Below, one piece after another: positions 25,388-34,342 of a stretch of DNA of 64,000 nucleotides (positions are counted from its first letter, which is position 1; each line of letters starts with the position of its first letter). The position numbers and the translations under genes are program-made. The notes beneath the pieces are model-generated. The model was not told the DNA's origin, did no database searches, and saw only the letters and a program-made list of their open reading frames with translations. Source of the DNA: Algoriphagus taiwanensis. Its GTDB lineage: Bacteria > Bacteroidota > Bacteroidia > Cytophagales > Cyclobacteriaceae. Location: positions 62,001-126,000 of the forward strand of contig NZ_BTPE01000007.1 in the NCBI RefSeq assembly GCF_036245645.1, read 5' to 3'.

Positions 25388-27439
25388 TTATCGGGTGATT
25401 ATTCCAAACTCTCCGTAGGTTGCCGGATTTCCGTCTGTAGTCCGAAGTGCCTTCAGCTTGGCAAATCGTGCCTTAACCACATCCAGCCGAATCATCTGTT
25501 CGATCGGGCTATTCTGGATATTGGCAAATTCCCCCCGGGCAATCTGAATCCAATTTTTCCCATCGTTACTTACTTCCAAGGCATACTCTGCGATGTAACC
25601 GGTTGGGTATCTGGCTTGCATAGGCAGATAGATAAATCCTTTCAAGTCCACTTCTTGACTTAAATCGATTGTCAAATCATTGGTTTTGGATGTCCAATAA
25701 GAATTGGGCCGCTCGTCGATGGCTCGAATGGCTAAAGAATCGGATGACATGACTTTCCAACTCCCTTTGGCCAAGTCAAAATCCATTCGGGCAGGATCGG
25801 AAGATTTACCTGATTTGGGATCGAATACAATCGCATGAACCGTAGTTGGCTGAACAACTTCAAATTCTCCCAAATAGGCATTTTCACCTGATTTTGGAGT
25901 GCTTCCATCAGTGGTAAAATAGATTTCCAAATCACTCTCAGGAGCTTCTATGCTGACTTTCCCTGCAGGAGTTCGGGTAATCTTGGGAGGAAAAAGCAAA
26001 GCCGGAGCAGAGTAAACCCCGATCTCGGAAATCACGGGAATCCCTTTTCCATCCAGGAAATTGATGCGGATTTTCTGTGCTTTGGTATCAGAAAATCTCA
26101 AAATCCGCTTGTAACCTATCGTCGTGCCTTCTGCGATTTTTTCCCAGTTTCCGTTTACCTCTTTTTCCAGGGAAAAAGCTTTCACGCGTTGCCCCAGATT
26201 CACAAACTCCTGGATCAAGAGCCGGTTGAAGGAAACTGATTTTCCAAAATCCAGCTCTACCGAAGCCTGCATCTCACCATCGGGAATCGTCCAATAAGTA
26301 TTGAAATCCCCATCGCTAAGATTCTCCGCTTTATAACCTTTCCCTCGGTCTGAACTTGCTGTAAAGGTTGCTTCTGTGGCAAGATTGACCGCAAAGTCTT
26401 CCTTAATCTTGGCGGCCATTTTCAAGATCGCTTCTTCGTCTTTTTCATGAATCAACCCTCGAGTATCTACCGGGAAATTGATGAGCAAAGAGCTGTTTTG
26501 CCCGATGCTTTTGTAGTAAATCTCCATCAGTTCGGGCAGTGTTTTCACCTTGTGATCCTCATAGGCATGGTAGTACCATCCCGGACGGATGCTTACATCA
26601 GACTCGGTAGGCACCCAGTGGGTTCCGTTTTCCTGACCTGTGGCCCATCGGTCAAAATCCTGCATTCCGGCATAAACTGAATCCCGCATGAGATTAGACC
26701 AAGTAGTCTCGTAAGCGAATCCATGCTCATTTCCCACCCAACGCACATCGGGGCCCGCATCGGAAAACATCATAGCATTGGGTTGCAGCTCTCGAACAAG
26801 CGCTTGGGTAGTCGGCCAATCGTAATAGCTGAATTTATCGACTTTTCGCTCCTCATTTGCCCCGCCGTACCAGCCTGTTCCTCCATTGGCCCCGTCAAAC
26901 CAGACCTCGTAGATTTCTCCATAATTGGTCAGTAACTCAGTCAGCTGATTGCGCATGTAGGTGATGTACTCGGGCTTGCCATAGTCAGGGTGATTGCGGT
27001 CCCAAGGGGAATAGTAAATCCCGACTTTGAGCCCATATTCCCGACAGGCATCTACAAATTCTTGAATCAAATCCCCCTTTCCATCCCTCCAAGGACTGTT
27101 TTTCACTGAATGTTCGGTGTATTTGGATGGCCAAAGGACAAATCCATCGTGGTGCTTGGCCGTGATGATCAGCCCTTTCATTCCAGCTTCTTTGGCAATT
27201 CGTGCCCATTGCCTTGCATCCAAGGCAGTGGGGTTGAACTGCTCCGGTTTTTCATCTCCAAAGCCCCATTCCCGATCGGAGAAGGTATTCATGTTGAAAT
27301 GAACAAAGCCGTAAAACTGCAGCTCCTGCCAGGCGATCTGACGCTCGGTAGGAATGGGTAAAATGGGTTCTGGAGGGGCGGCTTTTTCGGCACAAAAACT
27401 CAATCCAAGCGCTAAAAGTGGCCAAGCGTACTTCTTCAT
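25388..27439 (-). CDS. Alpha-L-fucosidase, GH29, with F5/8 C-type and chitobiase-like C-terminal domains
   Basis: Predicted surface or periplasmic lipoprotein of 683 residues (MKKYAWPLLALGLSFC, cysteine at 16). The GH29 catalytic domain spans about 30-360 with WFDGANG holding the likely nucleophile Asp, and HHDGFVLWPS upstream. After that come an F5/8 type C (CBM32-like) domain (about 370-500), a chitobiase/hexosaminidase C-terminal domain (YFTTDGSTP, about 510-590) and a second F5/8 C-like domain. The WFDGA form resembles subfamily B (alpha-1,3/1,4). The frame is open 50 codons further upstream without a signal peptide, so ATG 27439 is used. Divergent from a TonB receptor, without a SusD partner. 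Confidence 0.9.
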   Translation of the reverse strand: MKKYAWPLLALGLSFCAEKAAPPEPILPIPTERQIAWQELQFYGFVHFNMNTFSDREWGFGDEKPEQFNPTALDARQWARIAKEAGMKGLIITAKHHDGFVLWPSKYTEHSVKNSPWRDGKGDLIQEFVDACREYGLKVGIYYSPWDRNHPDYGKPEYITYMRNQLTELLTNYGEIYEVWFDGANGGTGWYGGANEERKVDKFSYYDWPTTQALVRELQPNAMMFSDAGPDVRWVGNEHGFAYETTWSNLMRDSVYAGMQDFDRWATGQENGTHWVPTESDVSIRPGWYYHAYEDHKVKTLPELMEIYYKSIGQNSSLLINFPVDTRGLIHEKDEEAILKMAAKIKEDFAVNLATEATFTASSDRGKGYKAENLSDGDFNTYWTIPDGEMQASVELDFGKSVSFNRLLIQEFVNLGQRVKAFSLEKEVNGNWEKIAEGTTIGYKRILRFSDTKAQKIRINFLDGKGIPVISEIGVYSAPALLFPPKITRTPAGKVSIEAPESDLEIYFTTDGSTPKSGENAYLGEFEVVQPTTVHAIVFDPKSGKSSDPARMDFDLAKGSWKVMSSDSLAIRAIDERPNSYWTSKTNDLTIDLSQEVDLKGFIYLPMQARYPTGYIAEYALEVSNDGKNWIQIARGEFANIQNSPIEQMIRLDVVKARFAKLKALRTTDGNPATYGEFGIITR

Positions 27440-27572
27440 AATTGGGAAATTAAGCTTAAAACCTACCGATTTTGCTTGGGAATCAAAAACAAAAATTGAC
27501 CACCGGGTAGGTTTGGAAACCTTTGCACAGAAAATCGGCTTTTGTCTAAGTCTTTCCTTGTAATTTTCCTTC

Positions 27573-29804
27573 ATGAAAAAAGCATTCACCCTACTCTTTT
27601 TCCTGATTTCTTTTGGGCTACAAGCTCAAATCCAACTCAAAATCACCGATCAGATCAGCGGACTTCCTCTGGAAAATGTCCGGGTAAAAGCAGACAAAAC
27701 CATTCAAAGAACCAACGCATCGGGCATCGTCTCTTTTCCGGGAGAAAACCTGAAAATCTCCTTCGCCTTGGAAGGCTATGAAAGCTTGGAACAATCTTTT
27801 TCCAGCGGAGAGTTTGAGGTGCAACTGATCCCAAGCGTGCTCAATCTTTCTGCAGTAACCGTGACTGCATTCGAATCCGAGCGTCCTCTTTTGGAGCAAT
27901 CGGCAGCCGTGGTCCGAGTTTCAGAACGGGACTTTAGTCGCTTCAATGAGATTTCTCCTGTCAACGCGTTCAATCAAAAAGCAGGGGTCAGAATCGAAGA
28001 GCGGGCACCGGCCAGTTATCGGGTTTCGATCAGGGGTAGTTCGCTTCGATCACCTTTCGGAGTGCGAAATGTGAAAGTCTATTGGAATGAGGTGCCTTTT
28101 ACCTCACCCGATGGGACTACGGCTTTAAATCTGTTGGATTTGTCCAATATCCGTACCTCGGAAGTGATCAAAGGACCTTCCGGCAGCATTTATGGTGCAG
28201 GAAATGGGGGAGCCATTTCACTGTATAGTCAGCCGAATTTGGCAGAAAACCGCATTTCCACCGATTTTTTAGCTGGAGATTTTGGGCTTTCACGATTTCG
28301 ATTGGGAATTTCCCAGCAAGTGGGAGAAGGTGGGATCGAAGCTTCTTTTGTCAGTCAAAAATCGGATGGCTATCGGGAGCACTCTGCAGTAGACCGTCAG
28401 GTATTTCAGTTGGGGGGATTTTTTCCGGTTTCCGAAAAGCAGGAAATCCGCACCCAACTCTTGATTTCAGACCTCGATTACCAGATTCCCGGAGCGCTCA
28501 ATGCAGACCAATTGGCGGAAGATCCAACCCAAGCCCGCCCGGGTTCGGTCAACCAAAACAGCTCTATTTCCCAACAGGCAATCTTGCTTTCTTTGGGGCA
28601 TTTATACCGATTTTCAGAGAAAACGAGCAACAACACGACGATCTATCTCAACACCAACAATTTCGAAAATCCATTCATCCTGGATTATAAAAAGGAATTG
28701 GGCTTTGGGTATGGACTCCGTACCAAATTCACTCATGAGGGCAGATTGGGCGAAAAAGCGCTTCGCCTGATTGCCGGGGCGGAATACCAAAATGGAATCA
28801 CAGATGCCCAAAACTTCGGCAACCGCAACGGAGTGGCTGACACAGTTCGATTTGCTGACAAGCTTCGGGCTTACCAAGGCTTCTTTTTCCAGCAAGCTGA
28901 ATTGAATTTCACAGAAAAGCTCTTGTTCACTTTAGGTTTAAGTGAAAACTTCTCCGGTTACGAAATTGACCGGCAGATCGATGCTGCAGGAGGGCCGACT
29001 GGGCTTCAAACCCGAACTTTTGACCCGATTGTAGTACCAAGAGTTGCGCTGAATTATCGTCTGAACTCATTCAGTTCGGTCTATGGCTCGATCAGTAGCG
29101 GCTTTTCTCCTCCTACGATCGACGAAGTCCGAACTAATGAAGGAAGTGTCAATCTTGACTTGGAAGCAGAAAAAGGGATCAATTACGAAGTCGGCTATCG
29201 CTTGGGAAAAGAAAAGTTCAACGTCGAGCTGATTGCTTACTATCTCAAACTGGACGAGACAATCACCACCTTCACCAATGAAAACGGGGTCGTTCTTTTC
29301 CGAAACGCGGGTTCGACGGACCAAAAAGGGATCGAAGCCTCAGTGGATTATGCCATCCTAAGAAATGCCAATGGATTCCTCAAGGAATTTCTGGTCGGAA
29401 CCGCCTACACCGGGCAGTTTTTCACCTTTGCGGACTATTCAAAAGGAGCCAATGACTTCTCCGGAAATGACCTTACGGGTGTGCCTCCTCATACCTTGGT
29501 GAGCCGAATCGACCTAAGAACCCATGCAGGAATTTACCTGAATTTTACCCATCAGTTTACCGAAGAGCTTCCTCTCAACGATGCCAATACGATCTATCAG
29601 GAAGCCTACAACTTGGTTAATTTGAGAGCAGGCTGGGTGAAAAGTCTGGGGAATTTCGATCTCGAGGTTTTCGTGGGAGTGGATAATTTATTGGACGAAA
29701 GCTACAGCTTGGGTAATGACCTGAATGCTTTCGGAGGTCGATTCTTTCAGCCGGCACCGACTAGGAATTGGTATGGGGGAGTGAAAGTTGGATTGAATTA
29801 TTGA
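27573..29804 (+). CDS. TonB-dependent outer-membrane receptor
   Basis: Outer-membrane transporter of 743 residues. The signal peptide is MKKAFTLLFFLISFGLQAQ, followed by a small CarboxypepD_reg-like domain (about 20-95), a plug domain (from VNAFNQKAGVRIEERAPASYRVSIRGSS) and a 22-strand-type barrel to the C-terminal aromatic end (WYGGVKVGLNY). The plug and barrel resemble siderophore or vitamin B12 receptors (FecA/BtuB style) more than SusC proteins. No SusD is next to it. A copy of the GAAATA repeat follows at once. Confidence 0.9.
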   Translation: MKKAFTLLFFLISFGLQAQIQLKITDQISGLPLENVRVKADKTIQRTNASGIVSFPGENLKISFALEGYESLEQSFSSGEFEVQLIPSVLNLSAVTVTAFESERPLLEQSAAVVRVSERDFSRFNEISPVNAFNQKAGVRIEERAPASYRVSIRGSSLRSPFGVRNVKVYWNEVPFTSPDGTTALNLLDLSNIRTSEVIKGPSGSIYGAGNGGAISLYSQPNLAENRISTDFLAGDFGLSRFRLGISQQVGEGGIEASFVSQKSDGYREHSAVDRQVFQLGGFFPVSEKQEIRTQLLISDLDYQIPGALNADQLAEDPTQARPGSVNQNSSISQQAILLSLGHLYRFSEKTSNNTTIYLNTNNFENPFILDYKKELGFGYGLRTKFTHEGRLGEKALRLIAGAEYQNGITDAQNFGNRNGVADTVRFADKLRAYQGFFFQQAELNFTEKLLFTLGLSENFSGYEIDRQIDAAGGPTGLQTRTFDPIVVPRVALNYRLNSFSSVYGSISSGFSPPTIDEVRTNEGSVNLDLEAEKGINYEVGYRLGKEKFNVELIAYYLKLDETITTFTNENGVVLFRNAGSTDQKGIEASVDYAILRNANGFLKEFLVGTAYTGQFFTFADYSKGANDFSGNDLTGVPPHTLVSRIDLRTHAGIYLNFTHQFTEELPLNDANTIYQEAYNLVNLRAGWVKSLGNFDLEVFVGVDNLLDESYSLGNDLNAFGGRFFQPAPTRNWYGGVKVGLNY

Positions 29805-29814
29805 ACGGACCGCA

Positions 29815-30000
29815 GTAGAAATACGCTGCGCGAAATACACAAAGTTGAAATAAGCTACGCGAAATACAATAGAAAAAAACTTCGCTTCGCTCAGTGAGAT
29901 AGAAAGTCGACATGATCCCAAGTATTTCATCCTGATTTATCAGGATCTATTTCCATGGAATGTTACGAAGTATATTTCCACTATATTTCAATTGTATTTC
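29815..30000. repeat. GAAATA-word repeat, copy 4
   Basis: Left end: GAAATACGCTGC, GAAATACACAAAGTT, GAAATAAGCTACGC, GAAATACAATA. Right end on the minus strand: GAAATACAATT, GAAATATAGTG, GAAATATACTTCG. The middle has CTTCGCTTCGCTC, shared with copies 1 and 3, and a hairpin ATCCTGATTTATCAGGAT. It ends ten bases before the S10 peptidase start. Confidence 0.82.
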
Positions 30001-30009
30001 AGCAAAATC

Positions 30010-31521
30010 ATGAAGCAGCTAACCTTATTTATCTTTGCGTTTTTTATTTCTTTTTTGGCTTTTTCCCAAGAAGAAAAAACCGAGACCAAATGGGTTCCTC
30101 GGGATCCAAAGAAGTTTGAAACGCCTCACTCCGGCACTTTCTATGGCCAGAAAATCACCTACAAGGCAGTGGTCGGAGAGACTTTTTTGAAAAACAGCAA
30201 AGGGGAAGTCACCGGAGCGCTTTGGTCTACTTCCTACATCCGAGAGGGTGTTGACACTTCCAAAAGACCGGTGCTGTTTATATTCAACGGAGGACCGGGA
30301 TCAGCCTCGATTTGGTTGCACATGGGTTTTTTTGGACCAAAAGTAGTCAAGACTGACTCCGAAGCCAAAACTGATGACGGGGCCGCGCCTTATCGATTTG
30401 TGGAAAATAATCAGGCACTTTTAGACATCACAGACCTGGTTTTCATCGATCCGATTGGGACGGGATTCAGCCAAGTAGAAGGTGTGGGAAAAACCTCCGA
30501 TTTCTGGGGTTTGAATGAAGATGCGGCTTCAGTAGCTCAGTTTATGCGGATTTGGGTGACTCAGCATGGAAGATGGCAAGCTCCAAAGTTCATAGCTGGA
30601 GAAAGCTTTGGCACCACCCGGGCAGCTAAGGTTGCGGAAGTACTCGAAGAAGGCGGACAAACCATGGCTTTGAACGGAATTATCCTCATCTCTCAGGCCT
30701 TGGATTATGCCGGTTCTTCGAGTTGGGCGGATAACCTCACCTCCTTTTTCACTTATCTCCCTTCTCAGGCAGTGACCGCTTGGTATCATGGAAAAGCCGG
30801 AAAAGGCAAAACCATCGAAGCCTTTGCACAAGAGGCTAGGGAGTTTGCCTATGGAGAATATTTGGAGGCATTGTTCTTGGGAGAAAAGCAAACCCAAGCC
30901 CAAAAAGAGGCAATCGCTGAGAAATTGGCCTATTTTACAGGTTTAGACAAAGGCTACATTTTGCGCTCAGATAATCAAATTCTGATGCACCGATTCAAGA
31001 AGGAATTGCTTCGGGAAGAGGGAAAAGCTATTGGAACCTTGGATGGAAGATATTTAGCAACCGAAACCGACAAAGTAGCCGAAGGACCTGTTTTGGGAGA
31101 CCCAGCAAGCTACATGACCGGAGCGGCTTATACGGCTGTGTTTAACGACTACCTGATGCGGGATTTAAAGGTGACCATGGACCGACCCTATTTCACATCT
31201 GCCGAGGGAATGGGTGGCAATTGGAACTGGAAACCTGTTCCGGATGGAGCTTACTGGGAACCGAGCTATGTGAGTACAGCACGGGCTTTGAGCGAAGCCA
31301 TGCACCGAAATACGCAGATGAAAGTGATGGTGGCCAATGGGTATTACGACTTGATCACTCCGTTTTTTGATTCGGAATACACCTTTGCCCGACACAATTT
31401 TCCTCAGGATCGCATCGAAATGACCTACTACGAAGCCGGCCACATGATGTATAACCGACAGGAAGATTTTGATGCTTTGGCCAAGGATGTAAGGAAGTTT
31501 TTGGAGGGGATGTTGAAGTAA
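30010..31521 (+). CDS. S10 family serine carboxypeptidase
   Basis: Secreted peptidase of 503 residues that should remove C-terminal amino acids in the periplasm. Signal peptide MKQLTLFIFAFFISFLAFS. NGGPGSAS (about 93-100) forms the oxyanion and substrate region, the nucleophile is S199 in FIAGESFG, and the Asp and His of the triad are in the GYYDLITPFFDSE and YEAGHMMY blocks. A TTG at 29992 is in frame but lies in the repeat; ATG 30010 gives a proper signal peptide. Confidence 0.92.
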   Translation: MKQLTLFIFAFFISFLAFSQEEKTETKWVPRDPKKFETPHSGTFYGQKITYKAVVGETFLKNSKGEVTGALWSTSYIREGVDTSKRPVLFIFNGGPGSASIWLHMGFFGPKVVKTDSEAKTDDGAAPYRFVENNQALLDITDLVFIDPIGTGFSQVEGVGKTSDFWGLNEDAASVAQFMRIWVTQHGRWQAPKFIAGESFGTTRAAKVAEVLEEGGQTMALNGIILISQALDYAGSSSWADNLTSFFTYLPSQAVTAWYHGKAGKGKTIEAFAQEAREFAYGEYLEALFLGEKQTQAQKEAIAEKLAYFTGLDKGYILRSDNQILMHRFKKELLREEGKAIGTLDGRYLATETDKVAEGPVLGDPASYMTGAAYTAVFNDYLMRDLKVTMDRPYFTSAEGMGGNWNWKPVPDGAYWEPSYVSTARALSEAMHRNTQMKVMVANGYYDLITPFFDSEYTFARHNFPQDRIEMTYYEAGHMMYNRQEDFDALAKDVRKFLEGMLK

Positions 31522-31526
31522 AGATC

Positions 31527-31709
31527 ATGGAAGATTTGCAAAAAAATCAACCGCGAAAAGGATGGGCTGAGGCTTTTAAGGAAATGCATGAGGCGGATGA
31601 TGACCAGCTCTTAATCCCTGATGTTTTCGAGGACGAATCATTTCTTTTGGATCCGGAAAACGATTGGAAAGACGATGAAATTTCAGACCAATCCAAAAAA
31701 CATCCGTAA
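31527..31709 (+). CDS. MazE-like antitoxin C-terminal tail protein
   Basis: 60 residues, acidic. The stretch PRKGWAEAFKEMHEADDDQLLIPDVFEDE closely resembles the toxin-neutralising tail that follows the AbrB domain in Bacteroidota MazE antitoxins. The AbrB DNA-binding part and any MazF toxin are absent. It starts 6 bases after the peptidase stop. Likely a remnant or an orphan antitoxin. Confidence 0.55.
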   Translation: MEDLQKNQPRKGWAEAFKEMHEADDDQLLIPDVFEDESFLLDPENDWKDDEISDQSKKHP

Positions 31710-31719
31710 ATTATAGCCT

Positions 31720-31938
31720 ATGAATTATTTGGTTTACATAAGCATCGACCCCAATATCCGATTTGGAAGACCCTTTATTAAGGGGACTCGCATCAGTGTG
31801 TCTGATGTCCTAGGCTGGATGGCTTCTGGAATGAGTATGGAAGAGATAATGGCTGATTTTACAGAGTTGACAATAGATCAGCTAAAAGCTTGCTTAGCAT
31901 TTGCAGCAGATCGGGAGCAGAAGTTGAAATATGCCTAG
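31720..31938 (+). CDS. DUF433 family antitoxin-like protein
   Basis: 72 residues of the DUF433 type: IDPNIRFGRPFIKGTRISVSDVL followed by MEEIMADFTELTIDQLKACLAFAADRE, a small winged-helix-like domain. DUF433 proteins usually precede a DUF5615 PIN-like toxin, often overlapping. No such toxin follows here. Eleven bases after the previous antitoxin-like gene. Confidence 0.85.
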   Translation: MNYLVYISIDPNIRFGRPFIKGTRISVSDVLGWMASGMSMEEIMADFTELTIDQLKACLAFAADREQKLKYA

Positions 31939-32011
31939 TCAAACTTATGGCTTTACTTTTTGTAATAAAATGAAAACAAGATTAGGACTGAGATTAATTC
32001 TAAACGTGGAA

Positions 32012-32563
32012 ATGGTAAAAAGACCATTCAATTTGTTAGTCTTTTTCAGTCTTTATTTTTCCCTTGGGATTAACTTAAACTTTGCCTTCGCACAAAGTGA
32101 GTCCACCTCTAAAGAGCTGACTGATGATCAATATGAATTGCTAAACTTGACCTATCATCGTCATGAAAACGACGAATTTAAACTTTATCATCAATCCATT
32201 GGAGATCCTTCCTGGATAGATCGCTTATTGGAACTAAAATCGGAGGAATTTTTATTGCTTTATAAATTTACTGATGAGGAATTACCAGCTGTATTGGATA
32301 GGCTTCCGGAGTTAGGTTCAGAGCTCTCTGCCAAATTTTTAGATAAAAATAAACTTAGCTCAAAGACAAAATTGAAAAGAAAGAGAGAGGATGAGTCGAT
32401 GGTCTACATAGCAGAACCCATCATTTACTCGAATTACGCCTTTGTTCTTATTCGCAAACCAAAATCTGAAACGGTATATGTTTATTATCGTAATCCCGAA
32501 TCAGGTTGGACAGAAGAATGTGTGATACCACTTGCCTTTGTGATCGAATGCTATTTTGGCTAA
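32012..32563 (+). CDS. Hypothetical secreted protein
   Basis: 183 residues from the chosen ATG, with a signal peptide (MVKRPFNLLVFFSLYFSLG to FAFAQ). The mature part is charged, with no motif I recognise. The frame is open from an ATG at 31931 that overlaps the DUF433 stop, but that start would bury the signal peptide 27 residues in. The gene is AT-rich relative to flanking genes. Confidence 0.6.
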   Translation: MVKRPFNLLVFFSLYFSLGINLNFAFAQSESTSKELTDDQYELLNLTYHRHENDEFKLYHQSIGDPSWIDRLLELKSEEFLLLYKFTDEELPAVLDRLPELGSELSAKFLDKNKLSSKTKLKRKREDESMVYIAEPIIYSNYAFVLIRKPKSETVYVYYRNPESGWTEECVIPLAFVIECYFG

Positions 32564-32644
32564 TTGAATTATTCTAAATGGAAAGGAACCTTTTTTCAAT
32601 CAATCTCGCTTAATTTTCCAACAGTGTAAATCCAAACCATCACC

Positions 32645-33253
32645 ATGCAAAAACCCGATTTCAATACCGAAGAAGTAACCAAAATTATCCGTGGACGTCG
32701 ATCTATGTTTGTCGCCCAATTCAAAGAAAATGATCCAGTAGCCGACTCCATCATCGAGGAAATGCTCGAAAACGCCAACTGGGCCCCAACTCACAAACTC
32801 ACCCAACCTTGGAGATTTATTGTCTACACCGGTGAGGGCTTGAAGAAATTTGGTGACTATCAGGCCGAAATGTACAAGATGCGGGCCGAGAAAAATGGAA
32901 CTCCCTTTATCGAAGCCACCTACCAGAAATTCAAAGAAAACCCAACCAAAGCTTCCCATGTGATTGCCATTTTGATGAAGCGAACTGAAGGTTCTGGCAT
33001 TCCGGTGATGGAAGAAATCGCAGCGACTGCCATGGCGGTTCAAAATATGTACTTGACCGCTTGTGCCCATGGATTGGCTTGCTATTGGGGAACAGGAGGT
33101 CCGACATTCTGGCCGGAGGCTCGAGAAGATTTCGGATTGGAAGGAGAGGATATTCTGATGGGCTTCTTCTACGTGGCTAAACCTGCTACCGACAACTGGC
33201 CTGCCGGAAAGCGCGAGCCGATTGGAGAAAAAGTCAATTGGGTGAGGGAGTAG
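32645..33253 (+). CDS. Nitroreductase family protein
   Basis: FMN-dependent NAD(P)H oxidoreductase of 202 residues. IIRGRRSMFVAQFKENDPV near the start and ANWAPTHKLTQPWRF (about 46-60) bind FMN; GLACYWGTGG and GFFYVAKP follow in the C-terminal half. Physiological substrate unknown. Single gene. Confidence 0.9.
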   Translation: MQKPDFNTEEVTKIIRGRRSMFVAQFKENDPVADSIIEEMLENANWAPTHKLTQPWRFIVYTGEGLKKFGDYQAEMYKMRAEKNGTPFIEATYQKFKENPTKASHVIAILMKRTEGSGIPVMEEIAATAMAVQNMYLTACAHGLACYWGTGGPTFWPEAREDFGLEGEDILMGFFYVAKPATDNWPAGKREPIGEKVNWVRE

Positions 33254-33307
33254 GCTCTTGACTCAAAACAAGATTGGCTTTAACTTAGAATTTAAAATTC
33301 TAAAGAG

Positions 33308-33655
33308 ATGAGATTTTTGAAGGAGAATGCGATTAGCATTTACAAAACACTTTTATGGATTGTTTTAATGGGACATGTTGCAGATTGGTTTTTGGATTTC
33401 ACCGATGAAACCAACCGACTCCTAAGTACAGCCATGTTTTGCCTTATTGGAATAGCTTATCTCACCTTCGCTTGGGCTTTTGATAAAATCTGGTTGAAGA
33501 CCATTTTCTTGTTTTGCGGGATTTATGTGATTCTGATGAATTTCATTCCGGATTTTGGATGGATAAAAACCATCATCGGAATCGTCTGCACCTTGACTCC
33601 TTTAATCATCCAGAGATTCATCCCGGAAGAAAAAGAAGAAGTCATTAATTCATAA
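33308..33655 (+). CDS. Small membrane protein, four predicted helices
   Basis: 115 residues with hydrophobic stretches at about 11-30, 40-58, 62-82 and 86-104, and a charged C-terminal tail (RFIPEEKEEVINS). I do not recognise the family. It stands between the nitroreductase gene (54 bases) and a strong hairpin terminator. Confidence 0.6.
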   Translation: MRFLKENAISIYKTLLWIVLMGHVADWFLDFTDETNRLLSTAMFCLIGIAYLTFAWAFDKIWLKTIFLFCGIYVILMNFIPDFGWIKTIIGIVCTLTPLIIQRFIPEEKEEVINS

Positions 33656-33661
33656 TTCAAT

Positions 33662-33693
33662 AAAAAAGGAAGGTGATGAGCCTTCCTTTTTTT
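33662..33693. terminator. Bidirectional intrinsic terminator
   Basis: AAAAAAGGAAGG (33662-33673) pairs with CCTTCCTTTTTT (33681-33692) around a 7-base loop, with A and T runs on both sides. It serves the convergent genes on either side. Confidence 0.9.
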
Positions 33694-33733
33694 GACTTGC
33701 CAGTTTATCTAGGAAAAATAAAATTTTTCAATC

Positions 33734-34342
33734 TTACACCTCTTCCCCCACCCAAAAAATCTCTGCTCCTTTGATCTCGGTAATCCCTTCTGGAACTTCC
33801 ACTTGGGTAAGGTAAATAAGAGGCAAAAACAGTTTCCCATCTGCATTGCTGATTTCCAAAGGCATTCCTTCTTTTCCTAAAACTCGGATCTTCGAGGCTA
33901 CAAACCACTTTTTAAATTCCTGGGTCTTGACCGGATAATATTTCCATCCGGCATCCAAAAGGGTCAAATCCATGAACTCCAGTTCTGGAGCCAAATCCTC
34001 CCAATTCTGATGCGCAAATCCGACCAAATGAGCTCCTTTGTGCTGGGTGGCTTTCAGGTAAAGCAGGCCTTCATTCAAAAAGCTTCCTTTTTCCGCCGTC
34101 AGAAACTTCACCGGATATTGCTCCTCGAGCAGGTGTAAGTTTTCCCGCTGAAACCGATCCTCCGCCAAAATCACATCCACCTTAATTCCCCAGCTGAGCA
34201 CCTGCTCCAAGCATTCCTGCCAAACCAATACCGTCGGCACCCACTCCAATAGCGGAGAAACCAAATCAAAGCTTAGCCCCTCCGTATCGAGAATCAACAC
34301 GGCAGGCTCCTGCTGCTCTTTGACAAAATGGTGGCTGGACAT
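33734..34342 (-). CDS. Thiamine pyrophosphokinase-like or unknown protein
   Basis: 202 residues, soluble. The N-terminal half (AVLILDTEGLSFDLVSPLL, then WGIKVDVILAEDRF) has the layout of a thiamin pyrophosphokinase catalytic domain, where a KIDVILGDFDS-like motif binds metal, but the canonical DFDS is not present. The C-terminal part (ISNADGKLFLPLIYLTQVEVPEG) is beta-rich. The start overlaps the dipeptidase stop by one base (TGATG), implying coupling. The family call is tentative. Confidence 0.45.
   Translation of the reverse strand: MSSHHFVKEQQEPAVLILDTEGLSFDLVSPLLEWVPTVLVWQECLEQVLSWGIKVDVILAEDRFQRENLHLLEEQYPVKFLTAEKGSFLNEGLLYLKATQHKGAHLVGFAHQNWEDLAPELEFMDLTLLDAGWKYYPVKTQEFKKWFVASKIRVLGKEGMPLEISNADGKLFLPLIYLTQVEVPEGITEIKGAEIFWVGEEV

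Noticed and set aside
29992..30009. A start codon for the S10 peptidase at TTG 29992
   Set aside because: It lies in repeat DNA; the ATG at 30010 gives a proper signal peptide.
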